A stretch of 64,000 bases of DNA from Epiperipatus broadwayi (lineage: Eukaryota; Onychophora; Udeonychophora; Euonychophora; Peripatidae): assembly GCA_028023455.1 (NCBI GenBank), contig JAQFVV010012510.1:3327420-3391419 (forward strand). The letters are read 5' to 3'. A model generated the notes under the pieces. That model worked only from the letters and a program-made list of their open reading frames with translations, searched no databases and was not told the origin of the DNA. Below, in pieces: positions 58,106 through 64,000 of this stretch. The translations under genes and the position numbers were made by a program. How positions within the stretch are numbered: the first letter of the stretch is position 1; every line of letters begins with the position of its first letter.

Positions 58106-58659
58106 ATGTATTTGGAATATTTAAATAAAGTTAAATTTTTCTAAAGACATTCAATACTCATATTAGATGATGGAAATATTTCCAATATATAAATACAACT
58201 AAAACATCATAATCACAAACCTTCAGGAAATCATAGATTACTTTATATTTTATGATTATTATTGTTACAATGAAAAGTAGATCTTATTACAAAATATTGA
58301 TATGAAATTCAATGCTTGTTTTTCAAAAGCAACTACTATTGTTACTGAATTTTACAATTATATTAAATTCTAAAACAATTGTCAAGCTTGTAATGCCATA
58401 GAAGCATGAAACCATTAAAATAAATTCTTATTTTTCTATGATTGGCATTACCTGTATTGCTTTATAAACATTTGAAGTAATTCACGGACTGACAAGAAAA
58501 CAAACAGTGGTTTAAAACAATAAATTATACATCACATGGAGAGTTTTGCCTGTTTTAATAACAAATTATACTCTTAGTTGTTGTAGTTATTTTGTATCTT
58601 ATGTATATATAGTAGACTTGAATAACGATATTATTACTCTATTAAATTAATGAGTGGCA

Positions 58660-58830
58660 CTTTTGCTGATAAAAAAACCTGAGGCATATGAAAACTAGTG
58701 CAGGACCTTGGTATGTACTAGTTCCAAGTTAATTTTCCATTTTATAGATATGTATCAAAATTCAATATAGATTTCTTTGATGGAATGCCATAGAAGCATT
58801 AAACCACTAAAATGAATTATTTTTCTACGA
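58660..58830 (+). repeat. Repeat family E, copy 2
   Basis: Shares the blocks ACCTGAGGCATATGAAAACT, CCTTGGTATGTACTAGTTCC and the TATAGAT.TGTATCAAAAT segment with 59480-59640. The block GCCATAGAAGCAT.AAACCA..AAAAT at 58784-58820 also occurs at 58394-58425. Confidence 0.5.
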
Positions 58831-59454
58831 TTGGTGATCTATTAATTTGAAAATCAGTGGAATTATTGTAAACAGTATATAGACTAATTAAATTATCATT
58901 TCTGATTTTAAGACTGATTTCAATTTATAAAGAGAATAGTAAAGACCCAATTAATTAACATTGAATATCATTGTTAATTATTACTACAATTTCACAAATT
59001 TTACTCAACAGATTATTTTCAATCATAAATGGGAATCAATAAATGCAAGAAGTAGTAAGCAAAAGATGTAATTTATATATTGATTTTTCCAGGCTATTTG
59101 ATCTAGTTTATTAAAAAGATTTCTAACAATATTATTGAAATTGTTTGCCCACAAAAGGTTATTTATATTATATTGCTTTTAATGGGCACCTTAATTGTAC
59201 TTCTTAGCAAATATCTGATACTAAAAATGTAAACCTATTCATGGAATAAATAAATTTGCATAAACACAAGCAAGATTTCAAAAGAATCATTTAAATGAAC
59301 TTGTAAACAATGTCTACTTTTTATTTGACAGAATGGATTGGCATTAATATAACAAAAATTGTCAGAAGTTCATTTAAATGATGCTTTGGGAATCTAGTTT
59401 GTGAACAATCTTAGTAACATATTTGGACATGTTTGTTCTGTAAACAGGTTCATA

Positions 59455-59720
59455 TCGCTTCTGTATGATAAGAGAAAGTATTGTTGCTGATGAAAAACCT
59501 GAGGCATTTGAAAACTACTGTTAGACCTTGGTATGTACTAGTTCCAACATGGTTTTTCATTTCATATATGTTAGTGGTCTTTGAAACTTCGTTTTATAGA
59601 TGTGTATCAAAATACAATATAGACTTTTTGGAGTTTTTAACTCGAACTGATTAAAAGCAAAAATGAGAACATTTTCTTTAGCTTCTAAATTTATAGTATG
59701 CTTATGATTGTGCTATGGTT
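59455..59720 (+). repeat. Repeat family E, copy 3 (CTGATGA and GAAA present)
   Basis: The longest copy. CTGATGA at 59487-59493 and GAAAA 16 bases later resemble a hammerhead core, but stem II is poor and no NUH triplet in the right place is convincing. The downstream part matches 41036-41220. Confidence 0.45.
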
Positions 59721-59724
59721 GCCA

Positions 59725-60605
59725 ATTTAATAGAGTGTCTTACAAATATCATGCTTTAAATGTAATCCAAAACAATCTTTTGTTTAATAATTAATGTTCA
59801 AAAAAAATTCAAATGGTGTTTTAATGAGTTATGACAGAAAAGTCTTCAGTGACTTTTGGCTTGAATGGTAAATAATTTGGGAATGTGTTTACATTTAAAT
59901 ACATTAGTGATCAAATTTGAATGGCACACTTGAGTTTTAAGGTGCAAATAGAATTTAATGTTTTGCTGCTCTATTTAACCCATTTCAAAAAAAAAAAAAG
60001 GATATTTGATATAACTACTATAAGGCTGTTATTTTACCAGTCTTATTGTCTGGAAATGAGACCTAGAAACCCTATTGTCTTAACATAATTAGCATAGACA
60101 AGCCAAAGGAGATGGGTGAATTTAAGTAATAATGCAACATTATATACAAATGATCCAAAAATATCAGACACATTTGTATTTTTCATGAGATGAAAAGCAA
60201 AAAAAATTGTGGGAAAAAAAATTCGTGAAAATTTTTATCATGTATGGAAAATGATATCACTTTAATGACCACTTAAACTGCAAATAGTCTTTTTTCATAC
60301 TTTCCAAAGTTTCGGGAGTTATCTGATTGATTTAATGTTTTGATTTAATTTTCAGTTCAGTCAAGATTTATATCATGAATGTGATTTTTTCTTCCAAATA
60401 ATTCACAGAAAAAAAAAAATACTGCCATCAAATCTAGTCAACAGTGGATTTCTAAACTATAATTTACTGAAATAACATGGCAAAATTGCCTCAAAGGAAC
60501 AAATGTTTCCTTGAATTATCCTATTGAAACTATATAATTTTTCATCTTTTGCATTTGCGGTAAAAAAAAAAAAATCTTCAGTACTTCTCTGCAATATTCT
60601 TCTAA
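59725..60605. other. AT-rich, nothing recognised
   Basis: A run at 59987-59999 and at 60410-60418; no gene or repeat partner found. Confidence 0.35.
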
Positions 60606-60606
60606 G

Positions 60607-60708
60607 TACACCTGGGTCTCGTTTTACGCGATAGATAGGTTCCTCAGAAAACACACGTAACTTCGAAATCATGTTAAATAAGTCCACGTAAAAAGAGACC
60701 CAGGTGTA
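60607..60708. mobile_element. Tc1/mariner-type MITE (98 bp)
   Basis: Perfect 12-bp terminal inverted repeats CACCTGGGTCTC (60609-60620) and GAGACCCAGGTG (60695-60706), extended imperfectly inward to about 22 bp, flanked by TA at 60607-60608 and 60707-60708. TA duplication and the size fit a mariner-related MITE with no coding capacity. Confidence 0.75.
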
Positions 60709-61030
60709 TATGGTTAATCCTATTTTCAACTTCAAACAAATATGGAGCAATAATTTTTTCTGGTGTTGTCCCACCCTAGATTATTATCTAGAATAAAATA
60801 AATGATCTTCATACTTTAAAAAATCTCAGAATTTTCAAATTTTCTTGTTCCCAATCTGTCAAAATGTGCTTCATCATCCATTATCAGGTTTTATAGAACT
60901 TTCATTTCATTTGATTGATAAACACTTTAGAATATTCCAAATGCAAGTAGCTATCTTTAGAACAAAGACTTAGCACTACTTAAATAATACACCCACATTA
61001 CAAGATTTTTTTCAAAGTATGTATTGAAAT

Positions 61031-61195
61031 CTGAAATTCCAAGGCTCCTCATTGACGAAGACCACAAGCCAGAAACTAGTCTGGGGATATTGGATGAGTA
61101 GGCACTAGATGGAGATTTTATGCACAAGCCTTCTGGCATCCATTGATTACTCTGGTTGGCACAGGGTGGCACTACTGTATGGAGTTTTGCCTGTT
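61031..61195 (+). repeat. Family A unit (partial) with near-intact hammerhead
   Basis: Carries the hammerhead at 61036-61095, then GATGAGTAGGCACTAGATGG, ATCCATTGATTACTCTGG and ends GGAGTTTTGCCTGTTTAAA. The monomer part upstream of the ribozyme is missing. Confidence 0.75.
61036..61095 (+). ncRNA. Family A hammerhead ribozyme (one core change)
   Basis: Outer stem I TTCCAA/TTGGAT, inner stem TCCTCA/TGGGGA, core TTGACGA at 61052-61058 (first C changed to T), stem II with loop CACAA, GAAA (61072-61075), CTAGTC. C3 is invariant in active hammerheads, so this copy should be weak or inactive. Confidence 0.65.
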
Positions 61196-61994
61196 TAAAT
61201 CTGCAATTTAATACTTTGTCTCAGTAGGCTATGAAGGATTTTTATGGTTTTTATGATCATATTAGATGTTCTTCCGAAACTGTTTTGTGCTGATCATCTT
61301 GCATTCCTCAAATTGCTTCCTATTATTCAGAATATTTCAAATTGAAGCCAAACTAGAGGCAATATAATTTTCTGTATGCTGCTTGAGTTTCAATTATAGA
61401 CATATTTAAAAAAAAAAAACAAGACATTTTTTCTTCTGTTAATGAATAGTTTTACAAATCAACTTTTAGACTTTAAAGTCTTTAAAAGAAAACTAATTGT
61501 AAAATGTTAAAACAAAAAAGTTGTAATATTTTTTTAAAATATGTCAGAAAGTTTCACACCACTCTATATTTAATAAAGGAGTCTGTGAGGTTTTTACATT
61601 AAAAATATCTAAGCAAAGGAAATAAATAAATCAATAAGTCAGTCCATAATGTAAATTATATTTATATTCTTTAAGGAATTTATTGCATTATTATTACATT
61701 GATTTATTGAGGGTGGGTGCATTCATTTTTGTCCCACAATTAATGTGTATTAGTCTCTTGAATCTGTGTTAACTTGAATGCATGCTGGGTTTTAACTTGG
61801 TGGCATGTCTTCTCTTCTGTAGTGACTTCTTTTATCGGTCCATGAGAATGGGTTTTGTGATAGGCTTGTTAGGCAGTTGTGGAATGTGGAATAAATTCCA
61901 GGTATCCTCGTATCTAGCCTTTGTGGCAAGCATGCCATCACTTTTTTTCATTTTTAATAGCTTTTGAATGAAGTATGAGTCTTCATCTGTCCGT

Positions 61995-62030
61995 CGACAG
62001 CTCAGCTGGTAGAGTGGTGGACTGTAGAAA
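61995..62030 (+). repeat. Truncated tRNA-like sequence (5' half)
   Basis: GTCGACAGCTCAGCTGGTAG (from 61992) followed by AGTGGTGGACTGTAGA looks like the D arm and anticodon stem of a tRNA with a good A box, then stops. No B box follows. A tRNA pseudogene or SINE fragment. Confidence 0.5.
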
Positions 62031-62463
62031 TTATGTAAATTATATTGTTTTATATATAGTGGTATAATTCAATGATAGTAGTAATATTTAGCCAAGCACG
62101 TTTTCAGTGATGTATACACAGTACTGAAAGCTTGTTCGACTAAATGTTACAAATATCACTGAATTGTTCCATTCTAAGGAAAGGAAAATACATGGAGATT
62201 ATTTGAAATATCTAGATTTTGTAGATGATATTAATTTTTTTTGTAAATAATGCTGCAAAAAATGTTGCAAGAGTTATCAGGTGAAAGTACGACTAAAGAT
62301 AAATACTAAATAGGTTAAATTAATGTTTAGTAAATTTTCTCTGAATAAAATAATTATGGATTAGGTGTGAATAGATACTGCATATGCACTGTGAATAAAA
62401 AAAATTATAATGTGGAAATTGCTATTTTTTTATTATTAATTTCTCATTTTTATTATAATACCC

Positions 62464-62612
62464 TGCATGGTTTGGCATAGTTGGGTAGAGCATTCGACTT
62501 CGGATGGGAGGATTCCAGGATCGATTCTGGCACTCATAGGTTTGGCACTCAAACTTTTTATGAACTCCCGAGCAATAAAGCCATATGCAATTTTATTATT
62601 ATTATTATTTGT
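62464..62612 (+). repeat. tRNA-derived SINE with (ATT)n tail
   Basis: The tRNA-like head has an A box GGCATAGTTGGGTAGAGCAT and a B box GGATCGATTC. A short body (GAGCAATAAAGCCATATGCA) and an (ATT)n tail (62592-62608) follow. It differs from the T1-T4 family. Confidence 0.7.
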
Positions 62613-62635
62613 TTATCATTTTTTCCAATCAAGAG

Positions 62636-63116
62636 GTGGTGGTCATGTGATGTTTATTGGCTTAAAACCAATCCTGCCTAATAGGATAGTGGTGTCTATG
62701 GTTATTAAAGAACCAAAGACACCAAAATGTATGGGTACTGAACTGAGTTCAGACCCATATGACTATATAAGCTAATGGGCTTGGATTGAAAACATTAAGG
62801 TGTTTTCAGTTTAAGACTCATAATTTTGTAGTTAAGTGGAGATAAAAGGTGGCTGCTGGAGGGTTGCATTAGATCCTAAGATCTAGGTGCAGTACTCTCA
62901 GATCCAAGGCTCCTCACTGACGAAGGCCACAAGCCAGAAACTAGTCTGGGGATATTGGATGAGTAGGCATTAGATGGGGATTTTATGTGCAAGCCTTCTG
63001 GCATCCGTTGATTACTCTAGCTTGCTGTGTGTGGCAAGACGTATAGTGAGTTCTGCCTGTTTTAACAACAGTTATACACAAGCATAAGAGATGGTGGTCA
63101 TGTGATGTTTATTGGA
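62636..63116 (+). repeat. Family A unit, best-preserved full monomer (period 455 bp)
   Basis: Starts GGTGGTCATGTGATGTTTAT and reaches the same landmark again at 63096, so one full monomer plus about 20 bp of the next is present (period 455). Order: CCAATCCTGCCTAATAGGAT, AAAGAACCAAAGACACC, GACTATATAAG, GGTGGCTGCTGGAGGG, GATCTAGGTG, hammerhead (62902-62960), GATTACTCTAGCTTG, GTTCTGCCTGTTTTAACA. The open frames here are incidental. No coding capacity is conserved between copies. Confidence 0.82.
62902..62960 (+). ncRNA. Family A hammerhead ribozyme, best copy
   Basis: Outer stem I ATCCAA (62902-62907)/TTGGAT (62955-62960), six perfect pairs; internal loop GGC/TA; inner stem I TCCTCA (62911-62916)/TGGGGA (62947-62952), six pairs with one G-U; CTGACGA (62917-62923); stem II GGC/GCC with loop CACAA and a first-pair A-A mismatch; GAAA (62937-62940); CTAGTC (62941-62946) with the classic GTC triplet, cleavage after 62946. 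A stem I internal loop and a loop II that could contact each other are typical of fast natural hammerheads. Confidence 0.82.
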
Positions 63117-63119
63117 TAT

Positions 63120-64000
63120 AGAGATCATATATATATATATGGAGAATAATGTATATACTTAATTGTAGCCATTGGCAACTATAAGGTTATAGGTACTTAG
63201 TCATGAAATTAATATTATAGATTTAGTTATTTCACCTATAGAAAATTACTATTTTGGAAGTACTCTTTGTTAACTAATTTTTAAAAAAAAAAACAACTAA
63301 AAATACACTTTTAAGACATAAAAAAGGAAGGCAGATGGTTCAATGTTCCTCACATGGTCTCCTTACCAGCTATCAGTTTCAATGTTAAAATTAATCTTGG
63401 CCTTACTTGATAAATTCTTATCTACTTAAAAAAATATCTTCATATCGTGGATACATTAGGTATTATACCATGAAGCACTAAACCATACATCTATATAGAA
63501 AGATAGGCAAACAAAAAAAAAATTTAAAAAACATTCATAAAAATAATGTCACCTTAATTGTAAAATAAAATTTAATTGGTTTTATGAGATAGCTATACAA
63601 GAATTACAGTATTTCAAAATAATCAAGAGAAGAAAAGGAAATAATTCAAAAACAATTAACGTCAACCTTGTTATATTTATTGCTCAAAAAATTGTGAATA
63701 TATATATCTATCATTTGATGTCTCAAATAAAATAAATAATCAATGATAAATCTTAATAAATATAATTCCCTTTTTATAACATCAAAAACTTTACCAACTT
63801 GTTTTAGTTTTTAAAAAAAATTACAGTATTTTTAATTTAAAACATAAAATCATTAATATAACTGTAAACACTTAAATATATGGTTTTTCAAACAAGGAAA
63901 CAAAAAATAAAATATTAATCATTTTATTTCAATATCATCCATATAAAAAAAACTGATCAACAGCTATTAATATAAAAAAAAAATGTTTGAATATGTGTAC
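63120..64000. other. AT-rich, nothing recognised
   Basis: Simple A and AT runs only; no coding or repeat signal. Confidence 0.4.

Overview
The window is AT-rich, intron- and transposon-dominated DNA from an animal. The evidence is a spliced Myb/SANT-like gene, GT...AG signals and several families of metazoan retroelements (APE-type LINEs, RTE-like LINEs, Penelope-like elements, a Ty3/gypsy element, tRNA-derived SINEs, MITEs). The species cannot be named from the sequence. A large-genome invertebrate (mollusc or chelicerate type) would fit, but that is a guess.

Only one host gene is well supported. It is a two-exon MSANTD3/FSBP-like gene on the + strand. Exon 1 (316-682) encodes a Myb/SANT-like DNA-binding domain. 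Exon 2 (30827-31413) encodes an acidic stretch and a C-terminal coiled coil. The phase-1 junction keeps the frame and gives 317 aa. The intron is about 30.1 kb and is filled with mobile DNA.

Layout: 1-0.7 kb, exon 1. 1-11.7 kb, foldback elements, RTE relics and a tandem array of a roughly 470-bp repeat (family A). 11.9-26.1 kb, three minus-strand copies of one LINE family (SGNH-like ORF1, APE endonuclease, reverse transcriptase, Cys-rich C terminus), a second LINE type with a zinc-binding RT tail, and a chimeric duplication. 26.9-29 kb, an RTE fragment and a Penelope-like relic. 29.7-30.5 kb, a tandem repeat with 12-bp target-site duplications. 30.8-32 kb, exon 2 and 3' UTR. 32-39 kb, foldbacks, a LINE tail and a minisatellite. 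39.3-44.6 kb, a decayed gypsy element interrupted by a family A dimer. 44.6-45.7 kb, an inverted Penelope-like duplication. 48 kb, a long palindrome with 11-bp duplications. 52.6-54.8 kb, a LINE relic. 55-64 kb, mostly unannotated AT-rich DNA with SINEs and more family A units.

The most interesting signal is hammerhead ribozyme motifs in at least three unrelated repeat families. Family B (29978, 30392, 32760, remnant at 10640) has CTGATGA, a stem II of GTGCTG/CAGCAC, GAAA and an ATC cleavage triplet. Its stem I has an internal loop and an outer helix that co-varies between copies. Two copies sit in a 414-bp tandem array bounded by target-site duplications, which is the architecture of a retrozyme. 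Family A (best copies 62902-62960 + and 53894-53952 -) has CTGAYGA, GAAA, a GTC triplet and a 12-bp interrupted stem I; units repeat every 450-473 bp. Family C sits in both arms of the 48-kb palindrome. In all three, the stem III sequence is a short palindrome (ATGCAT, ACTAGT, ACCATGGT), so these ribozymes may work as dimers. Family A also brackets two copies of the SGNH/APE/RT LINE on both sides, so that LINE may be its autonomous partner.
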